Shown here: positions 33,063 through 39,439 of the stretch, in pieces | How positions within the stretch are numbered: the first letter of the stretch is position 1 | Layout: each line of letters opens with the position of its first letter | Assembly: GCA_947586825.1 (NCBI GenBank) | Contig: CANPXU010000009.1 | Span: forward strand, 1-39,439 | Source: an uncultured Bacilli bacterium | GTDB lineage: Bacteria; Bacillota_I; Bacilli_A; RF39; UBA660 | DNA: 39,439 bases | Direction of reading: 5' to 3' | Notes under the pieces: model-generated | What the model was told of the DNA's origin: nothing | Databases searched by the model: none | The model's input: only the letters and a program-made list of their open reading frames with translations | Translations under genes and position numbers: made by a program

Positions 33063-35384
33063 TTAAATCTTATTAAGTTTTCTTTGTTTGCCCGTATAAT
33101 ACAATAAACCAAAGCCAATAAGGGCCATTATAATTAAAATAGGAATAGAAATAAAACTACCTGTATTAGGATTTTCAATATTACTAGCAAGAGAATTTAA
33201 AAATTCAACATTAATATCTCCATCAACTACTCCTTTATCATTTTTAGCCGTCACTACATATTGACCATTTTCATTTTTCTCACTAACAGTATATTCAAGA
33301 CCTGAAGGAAGATCAGTAGCAGTAATTGATTCATCTTTCTTTAAAGTAAAATTAGCAATACCATTTTCGAAAGTCAAATCACCAAATTTACCATTTATAG
33401 CAGAATCATGCAAATCTATCTCAAAATTAAATTCTGTATTAGCATCAATATCATTAGCTCGCTTAGTAACAGTTATACTACCAATAGTACCAATTTTTAA
33501 AATACCATTATTCATTATGGCACCACCACCGAAGATAGCATTAGTCTTATTTCCAGTTATATAAACTTGAGCTATTTCTTGGGCTTTAGAAATATCATCT
33601 TCACTTAAATTAGCTACGAAACCTAAACGTTGATTTTCTTGTAATACTTGCATACCAATTTTAAGATCACTACCATATAAAGCCTTCCAATTTTGTTTTC
33701 CGCCTCCTAAAGCAAAATCAGATAAGAATAAACGGATATCAGGACGGAAAGGTAATTTAGATGTATTAGGAATGTAAATTATATCTGCTCCACCATTGTC
33801 AACATTATTATAAATTGCAGCTCCACTAGTAATGTATATTTGAGCTGAAGCATTAGGACATAATCCAATACCACCAGCAAAGTATCCTGCATCTTGCTCT
33901 CTATCCGTTATAAATTTAGTTTGGCTAATACTATTGCCAGTAATAATCGCATTTGATAAGTTCAATGTACAATCTTCCCCAATATATATCGCTCCACCTG
34001 AGAATTCTTTATCACTAATATATTCAGGATCATCATATACATCTTCTGCGGTATTTTCATTAGATGTTATCTTACCTTTTAAGATAGTTAAAGTTGGAGC
34101 TCCTACATCACTACGGAAAACACATATAGCTCCAGCATTAACAGTTGCGATATTTTTGGAAATAGTTCCACCTTGCATTATTAAGTTAGCGGTATCAAAA
34201 AGATATATAGCACCACCATATGGAGCGACATTTTCCGAGAAAGAAACTTCATCATTAATCGTAACTTTAGAATTACCATGGATAAACATAGCTCCGCCTC
34301 GAACATTATTATAGCCTGAGTCTTCACTTAATTTACCATTTGCTTTATTTTTAGTAAAAGAGGCATTCTTTTCTAATGAAAGAACAGTATCATAAAGCCA
34401 AACGCCGCCACCATCACCACCAGTTGTTTCATTTTGAGTTATAACTGTATTTTCACCTATTTTAGCTTTACTATTATTAAGCCATATACCAGCACCTTTT
34501 GTGGCCTTATTAGCATCGATTGTCACACCATTAATAGTAACGTTTTCACAGTTTTCAATCCAAAGTCCTCCACCATCAGAGGCTTTGTTATTATTAATTG
34601 TTCCACCACTGATATTTAAAACAGCTTCTTTAATTTTAATAGCTCCACCAGCATCAGTACCAGCATCATTATTCTTAATAACAATATTACCACTTATATT
34701 AAGTTCACTACCTTGAACTGCATTAATGGCGCCACCACCATAACTCTTTGCCTTATTATCAGATATTTCGCCACCACTTAAATTAACAATCGATTTATTA
34801 TCACCTGTAGTTTCTATATAAATAGCACCACCATATCCAGCAACATTGCCAGAAATCTTTCCTCCTGTCATATTAAGAGTACCATTTGTAATAACAATTG
34901 TTCCAGTCCAAGTTGTTTCATTATTTTGAAGGACAGTTCCCTCTTTAATATTTAATGTACTGTTTTCAACCCTAATAAGTTGATTATCAGCTTCATACTC
35001 TAGCTTCTTTGTTTCTTTTTCACCATCTAAAGTAATATTTTCTAAAGTAACAGTACTATTGCCAGAGATATTAATCATTCTTCCGACATAATTATTTCTA
35101 GTAATTTTGTGATTTTCACTATTAGATTTTAAAGTAATGTTTTTGCCATTAGCTATTTCTAAAGGTCCACTTAAAGTTATATTACTTGTAATAATGATAG
35201 TTCCATTATCCTCTATTTTTTCTAAAGCAGTTTTTAAATCATAAGGACTATCAGAAGTTCCTGTAGCAGATCCATTTCCATTTTGGCCTGCATATAGCTC
35301 ATTAGCTTTAACATTATAAATTACGCAAAATTGAAGCAAGAAAATAACTAAGTAAGTTAAAACCTTATTTAAATTATTCTTCAT
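33063..35384 (-). CDS. Cell-wall-sorted beta-helix surface protein
   Basis: About 773 residues with a signal peptide (YLVIFLLQFCVIYNVKA). A long parallel beta-helix (about 25-600) is built of pectate-lyase-like turns with recurring GGAIYI, NISGGTINNNKA, GGGLWIE and SGGAIYIGED words, as in polymorphic adhesin-like proteins. A beta-sandwich (about 630-740, TVTKRANDIDANTEFNFEID) resembles a Cna-B/SpaA-type stalk. The C-terminus is NPNTG, a hydrophobic stretch and a KQRKLNKI basic tail, the form of a sortase signal with NPNTG in place of LPXTG. ATG 35384 has GGAGG 9 nt upstream; the longer frame to 35423 lacks one. A weak stem at 33043-33057 followed by a T-run could end the transcript. Confidence 0.82.
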   Translation of the reverse strand: MKNNLNKVLTYLVIFLLQFCVIYNVKANELYAGQNGNGSATGTSDSPYDLKTALEKIEDNGTIIITSNITLSGPLEIANGKNITLKSNSENHKITRNNYVGRMINISGNSTVTLENITLDGEKETKKLEYEADNQLIRVENSTLNIKEGTVLQNNETTWTGTIVITNGTLNMTGGKISGNVAGYGGAIYIETTGDNKSIVNLSGGEISDNKAKSYGGGAINAVQGSELNISGNIVIKNNDAGTDAGGAIKIKEAVLNISGGTINNNKASDGGGLWIENCENVTINGVTIDANKATKGAGIWLNNSKAKIGENTVITQNETTGGDGGGVWLYDTVLSLEKNASFTKNKANGKLSEDSGYNNVRGGAMFIHGNSKVTINDEVSFSENVAPYGGAIYLFDTANLIMQGGTISKNIATVNAGAICVFRSDVGAPTLTILKGKITSNENTAEDVYDDPEYISDKEFSGGAIYIGEDCTLNLSNAIITGNSISQTKFITDREQDAGYFAGGIGLCPNASAQIYITSGAAIYNNVDNGGADIIYIPNTSKLPFRPDIRLFLSDFALGGGKQNWKALYGSDLKIGMQVLQENQRLGFVANLSEDDISKAQEIAQVYITGNKTNAIFGGGAIMNNGILKIGTIGSITVTKRANDIDANTEFNFEIDLHDSAINGKFGDLTFENGIANFTLKKDESITATDLPSGLEYTVSEKNENGQYVVTAKNDKGVVDGDINVEFLNSLASNIENPNTGSFISIPILIIMALIGFGLLYYTGKQRKLNKI

Positions 35385-35488
35385 AATAATTAGCCTCCGT
35401 CTATTATTTATATGATACCACATTTTTCATTTATTTTGCTAATTACAACTACGTTTTGCTCTATTTTTACGTTACAATAACAATTATA

Positions 35489-35555
35489 TTTAAAAAAAGA
35501 CTGAGCTCACTCAGTCTTAATTTCTTATTATTTTGCTTGTTTTTCGCAAATAGCC
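35489..35555 (-). repeat. ppdK 3'-end repeat, copy A (last codons plus terminator)
   Basis: 67 bp identical to 37664-37730 except at one position. It contains the last codons of ppdK (reading EKQAK-stop) and the terminator hairpin AAGACTGAG/CTCAGTCTT. It lies behind the unknown gene at 35729 and may terminate it. The sequence beyond is not ppdK. The spacer 35556-35728 holds no gene. Confidence 0.9.
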
Positions 35556-35608
35556 ATTCACACCGCGCTCAAGTTCTGCAATCGACATTTAAGCATAATC
35601 TTCATAAA

Positions 35609-35644
35609 TAAAAATTGACTCAGGGCTTCATAAGTTTCCTGAGT
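35609..35644 (-). terminator. Terminator downstream of the unknown cassette gene
   Basis: ACTCAGG/CCTGAGT (35618-35624 with 35638-35644) followed on the minus strand by CAATTTTTATTT. Confidence 0.6.
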
Positions 35645-35728
35645 ACTAATTAATATAGGTATATCTATTATCAATCAAATATTTATTTAATATTACCTAT
35701 CTCTTCCCTATTCAAAAGTATTGTGCAA

Positions 35729-36331
35729 TTATTCAGTAATAAAGAAAAGAATCGACTTAGTTAGATCTGAGTAATTTTCAAAATTCTTTATTTTAAAAGA
35801 ATTCAAAAGAGCTAATACCCATGTTTCATCCTCAAAAAGGACTTTATCAAAAGATGACCATATTGGTATATATTCTATTGCCACACTATCAAATCCATAT
35901 GTATGTATTAAATCGCAATCATAATAAAGCCATGTAGCCCTAGAGTCAGTTTCAAGATAGTAAAAATCGTCATCTGTCAAAATACCATTAACAAAATTGT
36001 TAGGACTTTCTTCATAATTATAAATAAGCTTTATTTTAGTATTATCAGTCAAACATTTTTTAAAATCATCAAACTCATCGGATAATAAGAAATTAGTATT
36101 AAATCCTGTTACTTTAGTAAATTCTTGTAATGCCTTATAGATTTCTTCTTTAGTAATATTTTTTAAATAAAAAGTATTTTCATTGGCATCTTCTATATGA
36201 TTATATAAATCTAAGCTAACGCATTTAGATAGCTTTTTATATAGTTTTTGTAACTTACTTCTATCAAAATCTTCGTTTGACTCATAAATTCTAATGCATA
36301 CTGGTATTCCTGCAACTAAAAGTCTACCCAC
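35729..36331 (-). CDS. Unknown soluble cassette protein
   Basis: A 200-residue acidic protein beginning with GTG (GGGGG 7 nt upstream) as MGRLLVAGIPVCIRIYESNE. No signal peptide or membrane helix; it ends LTKSILFFITE. Mixed alpha/beta with many D/E/F/Y, a composition seen in immunity- or antitoxin-like cargo, but I do not recognise a family. It is the only full gene of cassette A, bounded by ppdK-end repeats A and B, and lies downstream of an antitoxin-like RNA array that has no toxin. Confidence 0.65.
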   Translation of the reverse strand: MGRLLVAGIPVCIRIYESNEDFDRSKLQKLYKKLSKCVSLDLYNHIEDANENTFYLKNITKEEIYKALQEFTKVTGFNTNFLLSDEFDDFKKCLTDNTKIKLIYNYEESPNNFVNGILTDDDFYYLETDSRATWLYYDCDLIHTYGFDSVAIEYIPIWSSFDKVLFEDETWVLALLNSFKIKNFENYSDLTKSILFFITE

Positions 36332-36449
36332 TATTAAACCCCCTTTCCCCCAAAATTAATATAATGTTTTAGGTTTTCCAAATTATTCCTAATCATTACA
36401 ATTTATATATAACATAGTCAAAATCTTAAGTCAACGTAAATTTTATTTA

Positions 36450-36530
36450 TCAGTTAACAAATTTTATAAATTGTGCTGTCCAATGCACTAACATAATACT
36501 TTCAGATGTACAATGATATATCTTCATCAT
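36450..36530 (-). pseudogene. 26-codon frame in the position of a lost type III toxin
   Basis: GGAG and then ATGATGAAGATA occupy the same place relative to the antitoxin array as the toxin start (GGAG...ATGAAGATA) in cassette B. Here the frame stops after 26 codons (MMKIYHCTSESIM...). The toxin body is absent. It is most simply a deletion remnant. The rest of 36332-36449 shows no gene. Confidence 0.5.
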
Positions 36531-36566
36531 TATCAACTCCATGAAAAATATTATAAAGCAAAAGAA

Positions 36567-36717
36567 AACTCCACCTTACGATGAAGTTATTCCTTATTTT
36601 CAACCAGGATTATTTATTAGTCGCACCACCTGGAAGCGAAAAACATTGTCGACCGGGATTATTTATTACTCGCTAGCCACCCGGAAGCGAGAAACATTTA
36701 CACACTTTCTCAAGTGC
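36567..36717 (-). ncRNA. Orphan type III antitoxin RNA array (cassette A)
   Basis: Two repeats (51 nt at 36648-36698 and 49 nt at 36599-36647) homologous to those in cassette B. The hairpin arms are CCGGG/CCCGG and CCAGG/CCTGG, so pairing is kept although bases differ from cassette B (CTGGA/TCCAG). A terminator follows (AACTTCATC with GGTGGAGTT around a GUAA loop, 36567-36588). No toxin follows. Confidence 0.75.
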
Positions 36718-36723
36718 AATTTA

Positions 36724-36752
36724 AATATACTATATTTTTTTGAACATGTCAT
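36724..36752 (-). promoter_or_regulatory. Promoter of the orphan antitoxin array
   Basis: On the minus strand ATGACA (36747-36752), 17 bp, TATATT (36724-36729). Same spacing and -10 as in cassette B, with one change in the -35. Confidence 0.7.
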
Positions 36753-36786
36753 CTATAAATTTCAATTTGTTCATTAATGCTTACAT

Positions 36787-36852
36787 AAAAAGACTGAGTT
36801 CACTCAGTCTTAATTTCTTATTATTTTGCTTGTTTTTCGCGTATAGCCGCTT
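36787..36852 (-). repeat. ppdK 3'-end repeat, copy B
   Basis: 66 bp matching 37669-37734 with two differences. It lies between cassette B (toxin end at 36925) and the promoter of cassette A. It carries the same terminator stem (36790-36811) and last ppdK codons. Confidence 0.9.
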
Positions 36853-36924
36853 ATAATGCAATATTATTTTGAATGAATAAGATTAAATTTATAAAATATT
36901 ATTATTAAACAACTTAATTTCAAT

Positions 36925-37392
36925 TTACCTTATTTCTTCTAACATTTTTTCTTTTAATTTATCTATATCAGTAAAGAATAAATCTGTCCCTCTCTTTTTT
37001 AAACCTACCATATTTTTAAACAACCTTTTAATTTCATTTTGTAAATCGGTTGGAACTTTTAATGGTATTCCATTGATAGTATGAACATGGTCTATATATT
37101 TTTCTAATGTTGGAAAAGCATTTTGTAATAATATAGCAACATTTTCATTGGCGATTTTTCTGATAATTATAGTATTGCAAAAACCATACTTTTCGACTTT
37201 TTTATCAATAATCTTTTGATACTTATCAACTTTAGAGCTAATCGGAATAAACCATAAAATGTCTTTATCTTTAATTGTAAAGTAAGTAGGCCTCTTCTTT
37301 CCTCTTTCATGATTTTGCATTAAATTTTCATCATTAACGACATCAAAATATTTATCTTTGATGTGATATAAATAACCTGTTTTTATCTTCAT
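36925..37392 (-). CDS. Type III toxin-antitoxin toxin, ToxN/CptN-like endoribonuclease
   Basis: 155 residues from ATG 37392 (GGAG 9 nt upstream). It begins MKIKTGYLYHIKDKYFDVV and contains KKRPTYFTIKDKDILWFIPI, then SSKVDKYQKII. This is the beta-barrel core shared by ToxN, AbiQ, CptN and TenpN toxins, with a K/RP-x-YF entry strand and the PISS turn. Helices follow up to a DKLKEKMLEEIR end. These toxins cut RNA at A-rich sites and are held by small pseudoknotted RNAs cut from a repeat array encoded just upstream, exactly as found here (37434-37582). They often act in phage defence. The subfamily is uncertain. Confidence 0.85.
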   Translation of the reverse strand: MKIKTGYLYHIKDKYFDVVNDENLMQNHERGKKRPTYFTIKDKDILWFIPISSKVDKYQKIIDKKVEKYGFCNTIIIRKIANENVAILLQNAFPTLEKYIDHVHTINGIPLKVPTDLQNEIKRLFKNMVGLKKRGTDLFFTDIDKLKEKMLEEIR

Positions 37393-37433
37393 TGTCATCA
37401 ACTCCATAAAAAGTTTATCATAAATCAAAAGAA

Positions 37434-37582
37434 AACTCCATCATCTGATGAAGTTATTCCTCATTTTCAACCAGGATCATTTATTAGTCGCACCACCTGG
37501 AAGCGAAAAACATTGTCGCCTGGAATCATTTATTACTCGCACCATCCAGAAGCGAAAAACATTTACACACCTTCTCAAGTGC
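37434..37582 (-). ncRNA. Type III antitoxin RNA array (two 49-nt repeats) with terminator
   Basis: From the predicted start near 37582 the RNA runs through repeat 1 (37515-37563), repeat 2 (37466-37514) and the beginning of a third (AATG at 37462-37465). Each repeat starts AATGTTTTTCGC and contains a stem: CTGGA/TCCAG in repeat 1, CCAGG/CCTGG in repeat 2. The GCGA of each hairpin loop can pair with a TCGC in the AATGTTTTTCGC start, which would make a pseudoknot. The terminator AACTTCATC/GATGGAGTT plus TTTTCTTTT (37427-37455) lies between array and toxin and should reduce toxin expression, as in known type III systems. Confidence 0.85.
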
Positions 37583-37588
37583 AATTTA

Positions 37589-37617
37589 AATATACTATAT
37601 TTTTATGAAAATGTCAA
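37589..37617 (-). promoter_or_regulatory. Promoter of the type III toxin-antitoxin operon
   Basis: On the minus strand TTGACA (37612-37617), 17 bp, TATATT (37589-37594). Confidence 0.85.
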
Positions 37618-37663
37618 ATAGTATACATTAATATTATATTCAAAAATCTAATTCTTTATTATG

Positions 37664-37734
37664 TTTAAAAAAAGACTGAGCTCACTCAGTCTTAATTTCT
37701 TATTATTTTGCTTGTTTTTCGCGAATAGCCGCTT
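37664..37734 (-). terminator. Native ppdK terminator region, repeat copy C
   Basis: AAGACTGAG (37672-37680), TGAG loop, CTCAGTCTT (37685-37693), then on the minus strand TTTTTTT. With the last ppdK codons this is the segment that recurs at 36787-36852 and 35489-35555. Confidence 0.9.
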
Positions 37735-39439
37735 GCGCTGCCGAAATTCGTGCGATAGGAACTCTGAACGGAGAGCATGAAACATAGTTTAGTCCTACTC
37801 TATGACAGAATTCTACGCTTGTAGGTTCTCCACCATGCTCGCCACAAATACCAAGTTTAATGTTAGGTCTTGTCTTACGGCCAAGTTCAGCAGCCATTTG
37901 AACAAGTTTACCAACACCTTCTTGATCAAGTTTAGCAAATGGATCAGATTCATAAATCTTGTTTTCATAATATGAACCTAAGAACTTACCAGCATCATCT
38001 CTTGAGAAGCCAAATGTCATTTGTGTTAAATCATTTGTACCAAATGAGAAGAATTCAGCTTCTTCAGCAATCTTATCGGCAGTTAAAGCTGCTCTTGGAA
38101 TTTCAATCATAGTACCAATATGGTATTCCATATTACTATTCTTTTCTTTCTTAACTTGTTCTGCCGTTTCAACTACAACATCTTTAACAAATTTTAATTC
38201 TTTAACTTCTCCTACTAAAGGTATCATAATTTCAGGAGTAATATCAAATCCTTCTTCTTCAGATACTTCAATAGCAGCTTCCATTAAAGCACGAGTTTGC
38301 ATTCTAGCAATTTCAGGATAAGTTACTGCCAAACGGCAACCTCTGTGACCCATCATTGGGTTAAATTCATGTAATTCATCACATTTTTGTTTTAAGTGTT
38401 CAACAGATACACCCATATCTTTAGCTAAAGCTTCAATATCTTTTTCTTCTTTAGGTAAGAATTCATGTAGAGGTGGGTCTAAATAACGAACTGTCATTGG
38501 AAGACCATTTAACACTTTGTACATAGCCTTAAAGTCACCTTTTTGGAATGGTATTAATTCATTTAAAGCTTCTTCTCTAGCTTCAGGAGTATCTGATAAA
38601 ATCATCTTACGGATGGCAGGAATTCTTTCTTCTTCAAAGAACATATGCTCAGTACGACATAGACCAATACCTTCAGCTCCAAGTTCGACAGCTTTCTTAG
38701 TATCTCTTGGATTATCAGCATTAGTTCTAACTCTTAATTTACGATATTTATCAGCCCAAGCCATAACTCTACCAAATTCACCCGCAATAGTAGCATCGAC
38801 AGTAGGTATTTCACCATCATAGATATTACCTGTAGTTCCATCGATAGAAATTACATCGCCTTCATGATAAGTTTTACCTGCTAAAGTAAATTCTTTCTTA
38901 GCTTCGTTCATAGCAATATCGCCACAACCAGAAACGCAGCAAGAACCCATACCACGTGCTACAACAGCAGCATGGCTAGTCATACCACCACGAACCGTTA
39001 AAATACCTTGGCTAGCTTTCATACCAGAAATATCTTCAGGTGAAGTTTCAAGACGAACAAGAATAACTTTCTCGCCTTTTCCTCCAAGTCCTTCTTTCTC
39101 AGCATCTTCAGCAGTAAAGACAATCTTACCACATGCAGCTCCAGGAGATGCTCCTAAGCCTTTACCAATTGGAGTAGCTTCCTTTAGGGCCTTAGCATCA
39201 AATTGAGGGTGAAGTAAAGTATCTAGGTTTCTAGGTTCAATCATAAGTAGAGCTTCCTCTTCAGTCTTCATACCTTCATCAACTAAGTCACAAGCAATCT
39301 TTAAAGCTGCTTGAGCAGTTCTCTTACCATTTCTTGTTTGAAGCATATAAAGTTTACCATGTTCAACAGTAAATTCCATATCTTGCATATCTTTATAATG
39401 TTCTTCCAAAGTAGCACATACTTCTTTAAATTGTTTAAA
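37703..39439 (-). CDS. ppdK: Pyruvate, phosphate dikinase, C-terminal part (start outside window)
   Basis: The frame is open to the right edge (578 codons visible). The beginning FKQFKEVCATLEEHYKDMQD and LYMLQTRNGKRTAQAA are the end of the ATP-grasp domain. GGMTSHAAVVARGMG holds the phospho-carrier histidine of the swivelling domain. The TIM-barrel PEP/pyruvate domain follows with LCRTEHMFFEEERI, MGHRGCRLAVTYPEI, FGTNDLTQMTFGFSRDD and GICGEHGGEP near the C-terminal catalytic Cys. The end is ISAAQAAIREKQAK. PPDK interconverts PEP and pyruvate with ATP/AMP and PPi, typical of fermentative Bacillota. Its 3' end is repeated twice downstream. Confidence 0.97.
   Translation of the reverse strand, partial: FKQFKEVCATLEEHYKDMQDMEFTVEHGKLYMLQTRNGKRTAQAALKIACDLVDEGMKTEEEALLMIEPRNLDTLLHPQFDAKALKEATPIGKGLGASPGAACGKIVFTAEDAEKEGLGGKGEKVILVRLETSPEDISGMKASQGILTVRGGMTSHAAVVARGMGSCCVSGCGDIAMNEAKKEFTLAGKTYHEGDVISIDGTTGNIYDGEIPTVDATIAGEFGRVMAWADKYRKLRVRTNADNPRDTKKAVELGAEGIGLCRTEHMFFEEERIPAIRKMILSDTPEAREEALNELIPFQKGDFKAMYKVLNGLPMTVRYLDPPLHEFLPKEEKDIEALAKDMGVSVEHLKQKCDELHEFNPMMGHRGCRLAVTYPEIARMQTRALMEAAIEVSEEEGFDITPEIMIPLVGEVKELKFVKDVVVETAEQVKKEKNSNMEYHIGTMIEIPRAALTADKIAEEAEFFSFGTNDLTQMTFGFSRDDAGKFLGSYYENKIYESDPFAKLDQEGVGKLVQMAAELGRKTRPNIKLGICGEHGGEPTSVEFCHRVGLNYVSCSPFRVPIARISAAQAAIREKQAK

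Noticed and set aside
33934-34716. Several plus-strand frames within the beta-helix gene
   Set aside because: They are shadows produced by the repetitive glycine- and asparagine-rich coding sequence on the minus strand.
36541-36777. Plus-strand 78-codon frame
   Set aside because: It runs across the antitoxin repeats, terminator and promoter of cassette A on the opposite strand and has no ribosome binding site. It is a by-product of the RNA array.
37462-37563. Two 49-nt repeats as a CRISPR array
   Set aside because: The units are contiguous with no spacers, contain internal stems with compensatory changes, and are followed by a terminator and a ToxN-like gene. That is a type III antitoxin array.

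Overview
The window looks like a chromosomal segment of a low-GC, spore-forming Bacillota, most like the uncultured gut Bacilli lineages. Composition is strongly AT-rich. TGA acts as a stop codon, so the code is not the mycoplasma one. Sporulation genes occur in Bacillus-like synteny (ylbL/ylbJ; a YsxE-like gene with spoVID; spoIVFB-spoIVFA-mreD-mreC). Ribosome binding sites are GGAGG-like and many promoters are close to TTGACA-N17-TATAAT.

Layout. 1-1200: the end of a YhcG-type nuclease gene, tRNA-Lys(CTT), and a compact locus with the organisation of a type I toxin-antitoxin (a 28-residue hydrophobic peptide, an SD-masking hairpin and a convergent antisense RNA). 1208-5531: DUF2207/LemA membrane pair, a small membrane protein, a truncated IS transposase between two 29-bp repeats, and an ABC transporter. 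5598-10645: mutS, an unknown gene, ylbL and divergent ylbJ. 10617-12896: three prepilin-like proteins. 12963-17969: spore-coat and morphogenesis genes plus mreCD and an unknown membrane protein. 18114-19475: a phosphohexomutase.

19520-24882 is a complete diversity-generating retroelement (DGR), read on the minus strand: target surface protein with a variable repeat (VR), template repeat (TR), a MutS domain-I-like accessory protein, an Avd-like protein, a DGR-type reverse transcriptase, a small unknown protein and a HipA-like kinase. TR and VR differ at 10 of 88 positions and every difference is at a TR adenine on the coding strand. A divergent XRE regulator is separated from the target gene by two palindromes, each lying on one of the two promoters. 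No terminator is visible after the target gene, so the same regulator may control the whole retroelement.

24894-35384 is a surface-protein region: a protein of about 1,614 residues with carbohydrate-binding modules, a full-length paralogue of the DGR target with its own XRE regulator and paired operators but no TR, a two-gene coiled-coil locus, and a beta-helix protein with an NPNTG sorting-type tail.

35489-37734 holds three copies of the 3' end of ppdK with its terminator. They bracket two small cassettes. One is a type III (RNA-protein) toxin-antitoxin with two 49-nt antitoxin repeats and a ToxN/CptN-like toxin. The other keeps a homologous antitoxin array but has lost the toxin and carries an unknown gene. 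The window ends inside ppdK (pyruvate, phosphate dikinase).
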